Shown here: positions 47,584 through 59,014 of the stretch, piece after piece
How positions within the stretch are numbered: the stretch's first letter is position 1
How the letters are laid out: every line of letters starts with the position of its first letter
NCBI RefSeq assembly: GCF_032854445.1
Contig: NC_088300.1
Location: forward strand, 8,120,001 to 8,184,000
Direction: 5' to 3'
From: Liolophura sinensis
Taxonomy: Eukaryota > Mollusca > Polyplacophora > Chitonida > Chitonidae
DNA length: 64,000 nucleotides
Made by a program: the position numbers and the translations under genes
Notes under the pieces: generated by a model
Seen by the model: only the letters and a program-made list of their open reading frames with translations
What the model was told of the DNA's origin: nothing
The model's database searches: none

Positions 47584-50500
47584 CTGTAAACAAAATTTGT
47601 GCAACAATTAATGATGTCCTTAATGGTGTCTGCTTACATAAAGTTATCACAGACTTGGTTAATTGTGATCCTTATTGCAACATATGCTAAATATATATGT
47701 TGTCATGGTAGCTACAACCAATCGTTTTGTTGAACTGGGCCTAAATCAATCTGTACTTTCTAAGCCATATTGAAGTTTTAAATTTATTCTTAAGTCAAAA
47801 AACGATTTAAGGAATCGGCCCCAGGGTCTGTTGAACACCTGATCTACTATGAGTATGTTACACCGTGTTCAGCGTAAAGAAGGAATTTATACCATCTGAT
47901 AGCAGTAAAACTTCTACAAATTACATGAAATCCACAACTTACGTTCGAAACATTCCTTGATATACAGATCCCAGGAAGCTGACTCTTCTGTAATATTTGT
48001 GTCCGTCAGTGGTTCGGATGTAAGGTAAAGAATGCAGACAGCCGTGTCTGTAGTCACACCGCTGAACCAGCACTCCTTTCCATTCACCTTGTCCTGGTAT
48101 CCCTGACAGGTGACAAGGCACTCCGTGTAATCGGTTACATTTACAATCTTCAAACTTATTGACGTATTTTCAAGAGAAGCCTCTGGGATGCGAGTATAAC
48201 TCATTTTACTGAACGCACATCCGCCTTAAACCAAAAAATAAGCAGTTTAATAAATATGACAGTTTTGTACAGGTCACGGCTTTGCGGTAATACAACTAGG
48301 TCTTGTTCATCATGGCAATGAAATCTGTCGTCTCAGTGTACGCCGTGTCTCCATCACAGTTTAGAAGAATAGGGCTACTATGTGCTATTGGGTAGGAGCC
48401 GACATTTGTTGCCTTACCTTCAAAAATACTGTGAACGTTAGCGAAAAGCAGTTCTAGCATTAAAAGAGATACTGTGTCCGTTTTCAAGAAGCACTCTTAG
48501 CATTAATGTAATTAAGACATACTGTGCTGGCTTTCAAAAAAAACCGTCTTAGCGTCAATGTATTTAAGAAATGCTGTGCGCGCTTACACGTGGAGGTCTT
48601 AGCGTTTGTGTCAATACTTAAATATGCTTGCACTAAACCATCTTAGCGTTAATGTATTTAATGAATACTTTGTGCGCTTGGAAGAAGCCAGATCAGCGCT
48701 CACGTAACTAGGAGATACAGTGGTCGCTTACACGAAGTCATCTTAGCGTTACTCTAACTACCATAGCAATAAAGAGAGAGGGCCAACATTTTATTTCTTT
48801 TAAATGTGGAACTCGATCCTGTCGTCTGGGATGTCTCATCAAGGCAACAACGAACAGAGGTACGTAATAACAACTGTTATAACACATATGTTGTAAATGA
48901 AAATAATGGTGATTATGGAATAGGTATTCTATCACAAACCCTATTGCATGCTGTCAGTTTTGGAGATGCGCCAGTTTTTTCTTAGTTATGACCTTAAATA
49001 CGGTATTTTTAATTTACAGAAAATGTTATGATTAGACTGATTAATTCGGGTTTTGTAATGCTCAACATCAACACACAGAGGGCAGTGCAGCCTCCTCCCA
49101 TGAAAGCAGTTCCAGATTAGTTAACGTGATGGTTCAGAGCCGTAAATGTGGATGCAAAGCTGGAAAAATGGTATTCCTAGTTGCCGCAATGTATGTTGTA
49201 AAACATGTATAGGATTCAGTATTCTGTGCAAGCGTTTAACCCGGTCGTCCACATACATTATAGTGTGTTAACTCAATTGTTTGTAGATTTTTCTTTTTTT
49301 ATTGCACAGGCCCTAATGTCGTTTAATTTTATTATATACTATCACAAATGCATTCTCTGCCTGTTGCCAATCAGTTGTCTCCTAGTATGGAATAGGATAG
49401 TGTAAAGTTGATACCACAGCTTATAATTGGTCGTGGTTTGTGGCTAATCCACAAAAGTCACACATTTTTCATCTCCAATTTTAGTCCCTAAAGGTTCCCG
49501 TCACCATGACAAGCTTATAAAGTTTATATATCATCTCCTGTAGAAACCCATAACTCTTGTACACCATCCAGGGGCAACACTTACCGCCTTCAACTGCGCA
49601 GATAAATGACACGTTGGTGCCTTCCATAAAGGTTTCCATAATTCTCGGTTCTAATTGGTTTAGCTGCATCGTTATCCCACCGGAGATTCGGTAACCGCTG
49701 GAGGCAGTGTGGTTAACCACAAGTTGATCAGGACACATCGGCTTTATCAAATCAAATTTCGTCTCTTCGCCTTGTCTGATAAGCGTGATCCCGTCAGTCA
49801 CAAGATGTATCTTCGACCTAGTAAGCAATGTAACAGTATAGCAATGTGGGTATAGTGATCTTCCTGTATAGGGCTACATATATTTGTACATTATGGACTG
49901 GTGTTTAAAGGTAGAAAAACAAAAAACAAAAACAAAACAACAACAACACTAAAATTAAAGTATATGTCGGATTAAAGATCATTAAACATCATTTTAATGA
50001 TTCCATTATAATTTTTCCAACAGACCTCTGTTTAACATTTTTGGACATGGCAGATTAGTATTAACTTACTGGAGTAATGCATCCCAGTTGTCGCGTACGA
50101 TAGTCAGCCACGAGTTTAACGTGCCCGCGAAGTACTCTGTGAAGAGCCAGCCGTTTTGGTCCCTGCACGTCTGCCACGCCTCCTCTACATCCCGCGGGTA
50201 GTAGTAAAGGGTGATATCCGTTTTATGGGACGGCCCAAAGTTGAAACATTCTGAGGAAAGACATGGAAGGCTGCAGACGTGGAAGTAAAGATTAATGACT
50301 TGGAGGAGATTGTGATCTTAGGCCATAACCTCACCTTCAACTTTAATTCACCATTTTCGTATAGACGTTTTAAAACCTTAATATACTGCGACTGCAAAAA
50401 AAGTGTGTAAAGATTTAGGTTTTGGTCCTAGTAGGATAGTTTGGACTGGAAGATTGTGGAGTATAAAGAATTTGTAAAAGGAGATGGGGTAAAAGATACA

Positions 50501-53500
50501 GGTGGTGTAGGCCTATAAATTTTATGGGCAATAAGACGACAAGGGTAGAGATTTAATTCAGTCCACAAAAGGATCTTTCGAGACTCAGCGAGGTAAGAAG
50601 AGTTCTAACCTGTGTGACATCACGCACATCTGCAGGTGATATTGGTGTTTATTTGCCCAATTTCCCTTGCCATGCAAAAGATCAAGGTAGAATGAAGTAT
50701 TGATAAAGTCTTGTTAATAAGCTTTCGGGCATGTCTTATAGAGACTCCAGTTTTGGAAATACCTTCTTGCACAAGAAATTGATATGGGACTGTCAAGAAA
50801 ATGTGCTGTTGAAACTAAAGCCAAGGGATTTGTACTTGTTCACTACATGTATCCATAGGAAACTGGCATCAAACCCTGACCAGAATTCTGACACTCAGCC
50901 TTTGGATGTCAGTCAAATATTCTGAAATCGACATTGTCCCGTAACTATAGATGACAAAACTGCTACAGGTATATGTTTAGCATAAATTTGAATATAAAAC
51001 TGTAATTGTGTCAGAACAGTGTTGGATTCTACCATGGTACACGATTTACATACTGGCTTCACTCATTCACCTAAAACAGTTTTTGTCGTTCCATCATCAC
51101 TGAAAAGTATTGACTGCTTCTCCTCGCGCCATACCGTCCTTATTTCGTACTTTACATACTTTCTTAGCTCTTTAGTGGTTTGCGTTAAACGTCGTTTTGT
51201 GAATTCGCCTTGCGATTGTTGAACGGAACGTCCATTTTGGTTGACCGCTGTTGTCCTTTTCGACGAATAGATCGATATTTACTTATTTAGAAGCTGTGCA
51301 TCAAAATGCCAATCACTCACAACGTCCCAAAGACTTACCCGAGCTCACAACATATCTTGAAATGATACAAACGAGAATTTTATCCAGTTTCTTCCTGAAG
51401 CGACTTAAATGCACACCTCTGCCGACGAACAGCAAAAGTTTCAAAAGCTTCATTTGAAGAGTTACTTCTCTTACTCATCTGTGGCCCACGCGGTTAACGA
51501 AAATTTCCAAATGTGCTAACCATCATGTTTTAAACTAGAATCCAGGAGGTACTGCTTTCGTAACGCTTGCGCGTGTCCCATAACAATTTGTGATAATAGG
51601 ATAACACACGCAGCTTTGCCGAGGTAAACAACAGATGAAAAATGGCCATAATTGTGTTTTAAATGGATGAAAGGGCCTCAAAACTGATCTGAACAAAAAT
51701 TGATCTGTAGCATATCATGGTGCAGAGTACCAATTTTCAATTAAGTATAATCAATATTTTGAAAAAGTCCATAAAACTTTGTAATGAAAAGTGGGCAAAA
51801 AGGGTTATAATTTTGGCCAAAATATTACGAAACCAGAACTTGATTTGTAGCTTGTCATGGTGTAGCAATGTACCCAGTGTCAAATCAACACTCTGAAGTC
51901 CGGAAAACTTTCTTGTGAAGGACTGGTGGGCTGAGAGATGGGGTCCCTCCCAGTTCTAATAAAATCTCCTCAACACATCACCACCACCCCCCCCCCCCCC
52001 CACCACCCCCACACCCCACCCCCATCGGCATACCACACCCTGCACCCATCCTCCGAGGCGCATCAAAATGTGGATTAATATACACAAGACCAATTTCCAG
52101 AACAACTTTTAACACAATTAAACCACAGAAAAATATCCAAGAAATATTATCTCCCGGTTGAGTGTGTTTATATACAGTTATGAAACAGAGCGTCAGAGAT
52201 ACTAGACACTCCATCCATATTTACCTGTACTTCTACAAAAAAATATTGTAATATTTTTGCAACACCTTAGAGAATAATGCCAGAGCAGCAGCGACGGTGC
52301 GATAGTTGGCAAATGATTAAATGTATAACCTGTAAAATCCATAGTTCATAATATAGCTCTTCGTGTCTCACTCGTGTCATACGTTTCCTGTATGCAAAGC
52401 TGGCGTTGCTTAATCATGTACTAGGAAACCAAGATCTTTCTGCATTATATAGCTGAGCTTTTCTGACATTAAGGCAGGGACCAGTAATCAGTTATCGATT
52501 TCTGGCTCCCTAACAGAAGAGTGTCGTTATAAGGCATAAAGTGATCTGAACATGGGTTTGCAGCTTTCCTTCCTGCTGGTATCGTTCAGCCACTCTCTTG
52601 GTGATTAATTGCCTGTTTGGTAAGGGGTGCTTATAGTCCATCGGAGTGTTCTACCGACTATACCCACTTTGTTTTGTCCTATTGTGGCACCCAAGACTCA
52701 CACACCCCTACTTGTTGAATCCCTACGTTCGGTCTGAGAACTTCAGACTGCAAACTTAGATTTGGTTCAGATAGCAAGGCTACCAAAGAGCTCGCCTGTA
52801 GAAGACACATGAATTTCAAACTTCGTTTGAGTACGTGAAGTACTCAAGTCGTGAATTTGGTAATTCAGAATGATTAATATGCATTATGGAACAGCCCTAT
52901 CGCCCTGATACAATAAGTCATATTTTGTGATTTACCATAATTAACACGTGAGCACATCACCCTCGTGTCATTTTGCTTTATATGCATGTAAAACCTCAGC
53001 TCAATATATGTAGTACTTTTTGAAGCACCACTCCTAATATTATGTTTAACATTGATTCTAATATACAAAAGGCTAAGTAGTGAATTTGGTAATTTACGGT
53101 ATTTAATATCACCGATGGGACATGACACCTGTGTTATTTTGCTCTAAATGTACGTGGACAACCTGAGCTCAATACAAGCAGTACACTACTCCTAACACTT
53201 TGTTTAGCTGGACGTCGACGCCGACGCTCGGGGTACAGCATAAGCTAAAGTACAGGCGAATAAAAAAATCTTATCTTTCTCTTTCAAATTGATAAAGCGT
53301 CTGGTTAGAGCGAATGGTCAGAGCGTCTACTTTGAAGTAGGGAGACCCGGGATCAAACACGGGTCTGTCATATCAAAGTGGTACTTCTTGCTGCCTCGCT
53401 AGGCGCTCAGCACTGATGGGTTAGAGCAAGGAAACGTGAGTGATTGGCCCAGTGTCAGTACACCATGACATGGGTGTCATGATATACTTCAGTGGAGGCA

Positions 53501-55705
53501 GCATGTTGTCGCCCTGCCACAAGAAGACACAGTATATGTATAGGCCTATGTAAAAACACCTAATGACTCCCCGTCGTCATATGACTGGCAAACTTTTAAA
53601 TACGACGTTAAACCCCAAGCGTTCATTCATTTAATTGATTGAAACATGATTGTCAACTGAAAGTGATGTCCACTGCACTGATTTGATTGATTGGTGTGCT
53701 CAGTCAGTAACAACAATAATAAAACTTTATTTCAGGCTTTCAGTCCATAGAAAGGGGCGTGGAAAACAGTCAGCGTTAAAGGAGCAAGAGCAATTCCTTG
53801 AACAGTTAGAAACTGTATAAAAGAACGTTGTGCCATTTTGCACGCAGTATAGAATGCTTTAAAGACTAAGTTTTGAGGGTGGAGGAAATCGACTTGCCCC
53901 AAGTACAACACCGGCTGACTATCTTGACGACAAGTGACGTACATTTTCGCCCGCCAAGTCTGTGTCACATCAGTGGTAGACTACCCTGACGCGAACATTA
54001 TGTCACAGAGCCAAGCAGTGCATTGTATGTAATGAAAAGGAATCGAAGGGTAACAGAATTTATATTTTACACCCAGACACCGTCACGCGAAAAGGCAACA
54101 TTTGGCCTAAGCTTGCCGTTGATTGATCTAAAGTGCATGACCACTGTGGAGGGAGTAAAACAGAATGGCAGCATGGAATATGCAGTTTTTTCGTTTTAAG
54201 GGGTACAATAGACTTTAACACCTTCGTCTTGGTGTGTGTTGTGTAACGAAACAAGGTTCAGCGGTATCGGTTTACACAACACACACCATGACGAAGGTGT
54301 TAAACCCTTCAGCAGTAGTGATGCAAACCATATGTCCCAAACATTGGTTGCAAATGTTCAATCTTTCTATGACGTCATGACGTCACAGTTGCTTTCACCA
54401 GGAATGGAATGAAAAGTAACTCTATCACGAGAACGTGGCCAGTGGAACGACGCGCTAGTGGCCACCGAGAAGAGAACGGAATGGACCCCAGGACTTCGAT
54501 TGTATTCGGTGGTCATTTACGCCGTCGAGTCAGCGCAATGTTCTAAACTACGGCTTAAAACAAATAAAATAAATAAATAACCATAAAGTCTCACCAATAC
54601 AAGAGTATTGCGTCCATACAATAATAATATATAGAGTGAACGTCAAACCCTTAAGGCATATGGACTGATATCAGCTGTTTGGAACTGTTTAGTTGTGACT
54701 CGAAGCGTAGCTGCCTACAGTCAGTCCATTGGACATGGTTCTGATAAGATCCTAGCCGGTACAGACTCATATACACTATATGTGTCACAGATCCCTTCGT
54801 GAAATCTAACGGAAAAGACAGCTAGAATGTTTACTCTATAAAGCAGAAGATGTATAGTTGTTTGAAGGCAACAAGAAATCCAAAGCATGGACAATTGTAC
54901 TGCCACTATCATTGTCTCACAAAATTACACCTTTTGAGAGTGATCTCGTAATCTTTAGGGTATAAGGGAATGATCGTCTTCGGCATGATACTTCAATGGC
55001 GGCGGATTCACCGTGTTACAATAAGATACAGCATATATAATTATGTACGCATACTGAATGATTCCTCGTCACCATATGACGGAAGAATTGGTAAGTAGGC
55101 CTACGACGTAAATCCCAAGGCATACGCACATACATACACATACAGAGTAAGAAAACACCGCCATTTTCAAGCCTTATTAACGACACACAGTTGTAATGTT
55201 TGTTAATGGGGACCTGTCAAACGCCCAGCAGCAGGACGTCATTTTGTTGACATCAAATGTTCCTTCCCCAGCTCCTCATTATGACGTCACATAAAGAGTG
55301 TACGACGTTTCAATACAAACTGATAGATTGTAACACTATAGACGTTCCGTAACAATCCATTTTTGACAAAACAATGGCTGAAGGTCTTGCTTCACATTAG
55401 CGCCATTGAGTTGAGTGTGATAGGCCGAAAGTTTTTAACAATTTCCCCATACATGCTGCAAGAGAGAAATTTGGTCCACATACAATCCGATACAGTCAAT
55501 AATTACTACCCTGAATTGATTTCGGCTGTAACTTAATCTAACTGGTCTTATAACATTATTGTGGTTATAGAATGCACCGTATTATCGTTAGTATAGGAAT
55601 GCTGGATACACTGACATGATGTATACCTGAGTCACAGTCCGTGTCCTCGGTGTAGACTGGTATTACCATGACTGACACCAAACCTGACACCAACAGCGAA
55701 TACAT
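46529..55705 (-). CDS. Lectin-like/PAN/mucin-stalk type I membrane receptor, five exons (609 aa)
   Basis: Exons 55705-55627, 50250-50070, 49817-49585, 48224-47943 and 47583-46529 join in compatible phases (1, 2, 1, 1) into one 610-codon frame, stop included. In order it has: a signal peptide (about 1-17); a C-type-lectin-like region (about 24-164) with EEAWQTC near the start and SFICAVE near the end; a PAN/Apple-like domain (about 166-258) with the ECLVTC...KECWF cysteine pattern; a Ser/Thr/Pro/Glu-rich mucin-like stalk (about 298-436); Cys440-x-Cys-x-Cys444; a basic stretch; a membrane helix (about 490-513); and a 96-residue tail. The tail has two YxxM motifs (Tyr550, Tyr562), the consensus bound by PI3-kinase p85 SH2 domains when phosphorylated. 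Several N-glycosylation sequons lie outside the membrane. I do not recognise a named gene. A cell-surface recognition or signalling role is inferred from the domain order. The lectin call is the weakest part: one expected cysteine pair is not evident. Confidence 0.82.
47943..48224 (-). CDS. Receptor exon 4 (PAN/Apple-like domain)
   Basis: The acceptor ATTTTTTGGTTTAAG and donor GTAAGT bound 2 nt + 93 codons + 1 nt, a symmetric phase 1-1 exon as expected for a shuffled domain. Cysteines in TECLVTC, GKECWFSG and TAVCILYL follow the PAN/Apple spacing. Sequons NTS, NVT and NIT are present. The symmetric phase means it could be skipped or swapped without a frameshift. Confidence 0.82.
48440..48760. 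repeat. Degenerate tandem repeat of about 60 bp, about 5 copies
   Basis: Recurring blocks ATCTTAGCGTTAATGTATTT, then AAGAAATACTGTGCGCGCTT, then ACACGAAG. Strongly diverged. It lies in receptor intron 3, just upstream of the PAN exon. Confidence 0.7.
49585..49817 (-). CDS. Receptor exon 3 (lectin-like domain, second half)
   Basis: The acceptor ends in CTTACTAG and the donor is G|GTAAGTG. The exon is 1 nt + 77 codons + 1 nt. It has Cys115 and Cys160; Cys160 sits in SFICAVE, similar to the last strand of C-type-lectin-like domains. Sequons are NHT and NVS. It enters in phase 2 and leaves in phase 1, matching its neighbours. Confidence 0.8.
50070..50250 (-). CDS. Receptor exon 2 (lectin-like domain, first half)
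   Basis: The acceptor is TTTCCTCAG and the donor is GTAAGTTA. The exon is 2 nt + 59 codons + 2 nt. It contains VEEAWQTCRDQNGW, which resembles the helix-2 region of C-type-lectin-like domains (aromatic, Ala, Cys, then Gly/Asn-Gly). The short 252-bp intron to exon 3 supports their pairing. Confidence 0.8.
51980..52025. repeat. Poly-C/CCA low-complexity tract
   Basis: A run of about 15 C, flanked by CCACCA and CACCCC repeats, in receptor intron 1. The Gly-rich minus-strand frame through it is an artefact. Confidence 0.9.
53276..53640 (+). mobile_element. tRNA-derived SINE C, near full length
   Basis: A-box-like TGGTTAGAGCGAATGG at about 53303-53318 and B-box-like GGGATCAAACAC at 53349-53360 form a tRNA-type pol III promoter. 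A body with GCCTCGCTAGGCGCTCAGCA and GATTGGCCCAGTGTCAGTAC follows. The 3' end reads GTCGTCATATGACTGGCAAA then TACGACGTTAAACCCCAAGC with a CATTCATT tail. It resembles SINEs I remember as widespread in molluscs. In receptor intron 1. Confidence 0.85.
54214..54304. repeat. Near-perfect 33-bp inverted repeat (hairpin), 25-nt loop
   Basis: The left arm 54214-54246 starts TTTAACACCTTCGTC and the right arm 54272-54304 ends GACGAAGGTGTTAAA. The arms pair with one mismatch in 33. It lies in receptor intron 1. Confidence 0.92.
54955..55135 (+). mobile_element. 5'-truncated SINE C
   Basis: Shares the 3' half of the 53276-53640 element: ATGATACTTCAATGGCGGC, CTCGTCACCATATGACGGAA and CTACGACGTAAATCCCAAGG with a CATACATACACA-type tail. 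More diverged than the first copy. Confidence 0.75.
55627..55705 (-). CDS. Receptor exon 1 (signal peptide)
   Basis: ATG at 55705-55703 opens a 26-codon exon that starts MYSLLVSGLVSVMVIPVY, a hydrophobic signal peptide, followed by an acidic stretch with Cys24. The donor is G|GTATAC, phase 1, which matches exon 2. A polypyrimidine tract and AG lie just upstream on the minus strand (about 55720), so a 5' UTR intron is possible. An upstream out-of-frame ATG lies between that AG and the start. Linking this exon to exon 2 across 5.4 kb rests on phase and sense only. Confidence 0.65.
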
Positions 55706-56966
55706 CCAACAAGAGCATCCTTTCTGAAAGAGGGGTAGATTTATAAAGACATTGATTTATTTTTATGCTTTTGTATCCCACTTAACATAAACATATACAG
55801 ATTAAGAAAAACGGATAAGACACATTGTCATTGGGCTCTGACAGGTTTCTCCTGCATTTTTATGCGCCTGAAGAAGAAAGAAAATCAAGCACTACTTCGA
55901 AATAGATGCGACATCCGGCAAAAAGTATATCATGTATTCATACCCAATGATTGCTTAAAACTATTGTGAAAAACATTACTGACCGACAGACGTATCGAGC
56001 GATAAGTACATGGAGCTTGAGCATCTAGATTTTTTTGTATACGCACTGACTACATAAGAAACAGTTTTTCAAAACGTTTCCATATCTACCTGTTCAATTG
56101 CTCTGCAGATCTTTTTCTTAACACATCCTCTTGAGACAGGTGACCGTTCAGTGGTTTGGAGAGTCATCGCAGCCACGGCCCTCAAGTCCGGAAACAGATG
56201 GATAGATTCTAAATGTGACGGCTTTCTGCTCTAGCCAATGTACTGTATGTTTGTGACATTTGCACAGTTAATATATATTTCATGCATGGGCCTATACACC
56301 GAAACATCGAAACTTGGTGTTGTCACATAAATAATATTTCCCGGGCAATAAGCAAACACTGTAACGTGACACTAGTTAACACTAATTTATTAATACCGAA
56401 TGTCCCTTTAACCCATATATCTCTTATGAAAAACACAAGCGTCTGAAGTCAAAATATGTTTATAGACATGCATGTACATCCAAAGATTCGGTGGCCTGCG
56501 GTGTGCAGTTTGCGTGAGACAGCTGAAGTTATTGACAAAGTGCAAAAACATCGATTAACATAGAAAGGCTGTTGCAAATGCAATGGAAAGATATAGTACC
56601 AGAAGAGAGCACACACTGTTACATGTCTAAAAAAACATTTTGATTAGCGCTTACCAATGGAAGGGGATGTATTATGTATAGATTTGTAGATCGTCAAGTA
56701 AAACACTCAAGTCTATAAGACTCGAACCTATGCTGGCTCATTAATTGTTAAAACCATTATCGCTTGAATGACTAAGGGCTGCTCCTTTGTGTACAAGAGG
56801 CTGGTGTTTAACCAGGAACCTCACGGATATCGAAAATCATGGAACCAGTTCGGAGCCGTGAAAGTGACATGGTGAGAACAAAAATGTAAACAGAAAAGAA
56901 TAACAACACAACTTTAAAAGTTTTACTTACGTTTTGCTTTCCATAATAAACTGTTCGAGGCGCAGC

Positions 56967-57133
56967 TTAATAAAGATCTCGAGAGAACAAGTTGCAAAAC
57001 TATGTCGTGCTGACGAGATCTTTGTTGAGTCGCGCGCAGGACCTGGGACTAATAAAACATAAAATATATATGCGCTATAATTAGTCTCAGGCAAGACGTA
57101 GCAATTATCTCGTGCTCTCGAGATCTTTATTAA
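56967..57133. mobile_element. Palindromic element, 19-bp perfect inverted ends
   Basis: TTAATAAAGATCTCGAGAG (56967-56985) is the exact reverse complement of 57115-57133. Inside, CCTGGGACTAAT and ATTAGTCTCAGG form a second inverted pair, and the CGAGATCTTT motif recurs. Looks like a fold-back MITE. Confidence 0.75.
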
Positions 57134-57696
57134 ATCATGTGCACAAGATCTTTGTTAAGTCTCGTCAATAAACGTCAATATTTCTCTCGATATCATTTTT
57201 GTTCATTCCCTTGGCGTGTAAACATGCAGTTGCACTAAGTAATAAAATAAACCATGATAAGCTCTGTGATCGCTCAACCATGTTTTCTCAAATAAATCAC
57301 ATATTCTAGGTTTATCAGAAAAGTAATAAAGAGTGTAAAGCGATGTTTAAAAACGAACCTCATTTGTATACTGATTTCATTATAAGGGAGTCTATGTTTG
57401 GTTGCTGTTGTTATGTCGAATTTTATCGTTACCAGACTGCCTGATATAGGACAGGTAACCCGTGACAGTGTTTCTTCGGCGAGGCTACAGATGCTTGGGT
57501 TCATTCCAGGTCAACAGAACTATTTGTGTGCGCAGTAATATATTAAGTGGCCGTCATTTTATTGTGAAAGGCAAACAGTTTATCAAGCCTACATTAATTT
57601 CTTAATCTTTCTGGTGATAAACGTAATACAAACTGCTAACTACATAGATATAAATAATTACGCCTCAGTGATATTTAAATACCGTTCTCTTTGCAG

Positions 57697-57752
57697 ACCT
57701 ACTTTGTCTCGGAATCGATTGGGACGAATCACAAAATGGTGGATCTGTCAAG
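57697..57752 (+). other. Candidate small exon upstream of BTBD9
   Basis: A 56-nt stretch with a strong acceptor (CTCTTTGCAG) and a strong donor (AAG|GTATGT), containing ATG GTG GAT CTG TCA. Spliced to the acceptor before 60600, its frame would stop after nine more codons, so at best it is a 5' UTR exon with a short upstream ORF. Supported only by splice signals. Confidence 0.2.
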
Positions 57753-59014
57753 GTATGTTTGTGTTTGTGTTTTGACATTTCATACTTCGCAAATTAACTC
57801 TTAGGCCTCGATGATTGTGTTATATTGTAAGTGATTGTTGTGTGTGTGTTTAAAGGAACGAATGTTGACGTCTCTTTAACTGAGATGTCTACTACAGGTC
57901 ACACTTATGAGTTGCCAATGCCTAACCAAATCCGAAACCGGCGACCGTAATTTGTATTTGAGGCATGTCTAGCTTTCTTACCACCAGGCGGGGTAAATTA
58001 CATTAATTATTGCTCTATATCTCCCAGCTCATCAGTGCATATAGGAAAGGAGAATGTTTTCTTTTTCAGTGTGTGTACAGAACAATTTGTTTTGTTTTTA
58101 TTTTCAAGGCGATAGCAAAGCAGCATGTGAACACATGACTACTTGATTCATTCGAATGAAGTTGAACAGGGTGAAAAAATGCTTTGGGTATGAATGTGAA
58201 CTATGGTAATACAGCCATATCTTGAACATCTAGAATATAACGTTCGCCTTCACCTGTCATGCATGTGATTTTAAATATCTGTATAATAGTCTATTTCTTT
58301 TAGAGTCGCCAATATTCAACAGTCTTTAAAATCAGTCATTCGCGCTACCAAAATTGACTTAAGTCAGTGTCACATAACAACATAAGCTGTAAACGTGGAT
58401 ATGTTTGAAGTTCATATCCTTCCTGGGAAAAGGAAGTTAGAACACTTTTTCTAATTCAATATGTAGAAGTCCATAAGCTCGGTTTCGATGGCAAGAACCA
58501 ATTGCCTCGAATGATGTCATAACTATTTTAAAGAAGTGGCATGCTGGGTATTGGGTGGAGTTTGACATGTGTTGAAGGAGGGTGACACCAGCTGCCTAAA
58601 CTTTAGCATAAACCCTGTTTCTGAATCTGCCATATTTGAAACCGTTCACACATTGTAATATAATGTAACCTTAATAAATGAATTTTACTTTATTTCTTGT
58701 AGTATATGATCTCACGACAGTGTAGCTGTAGAGGTGGACATTAGGAAATTAAAGCGATATTATTCGCAGAGACAGTAGTATAAGTTATGTTATTGCATGG
58801 TGTTTGTTCTGACCACTTGTTGGTGCAGCCATAGTAAAACAAATTACTCTTCATGCCCATTGTCCAGCATGCACCTTGTTTTTGAATAATTATCAGAGGC
58901 ATAGTCACCAGAGGCACTGGTGTTGAAACTGAGCTTATGGAGTTTAACATTATGAATAAGAATCTGACTATCTAAAAGAAACAGACTATTGTCCATCTAG
59001 ATGAACTCAATGTG

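Larger units (their letters stand above)
50251..55626 (-). other. Receptor intron 1 (5376 bp)
   Basis: A phase-1 intron holding the poly-C tract, two SINE C copies and the 33-bp hairpin. No further in-phase exon was recognised inside it. Confidence 0.65.

Noticed and set aside
47584-47650. Extension of receptor exon 5 to an ATG (MITLCK...)
   Set aside because: These codons lie upstream of a good acceptor (TTTGTTTACAG) whose phase matches exon 4; they are intron read-through.
48296-48487. Minus-strand frame that looks like a signal-peptide exon (MKTDTVSLLMLELLF...) with a phase 1 donor
   Set aside because: It overlaps the degenerate tandem repeat at 48440-48760, and exons 1-3 upstream already provide a better signal peptide and in-phase junctions. 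It remains a weak candidate for an alternative first exon.
51978-52214. Gly-rich minus-strand frame (GGGGGGGWW)
   Set aside because: Produced by the poly-C tract at 51980-52025.
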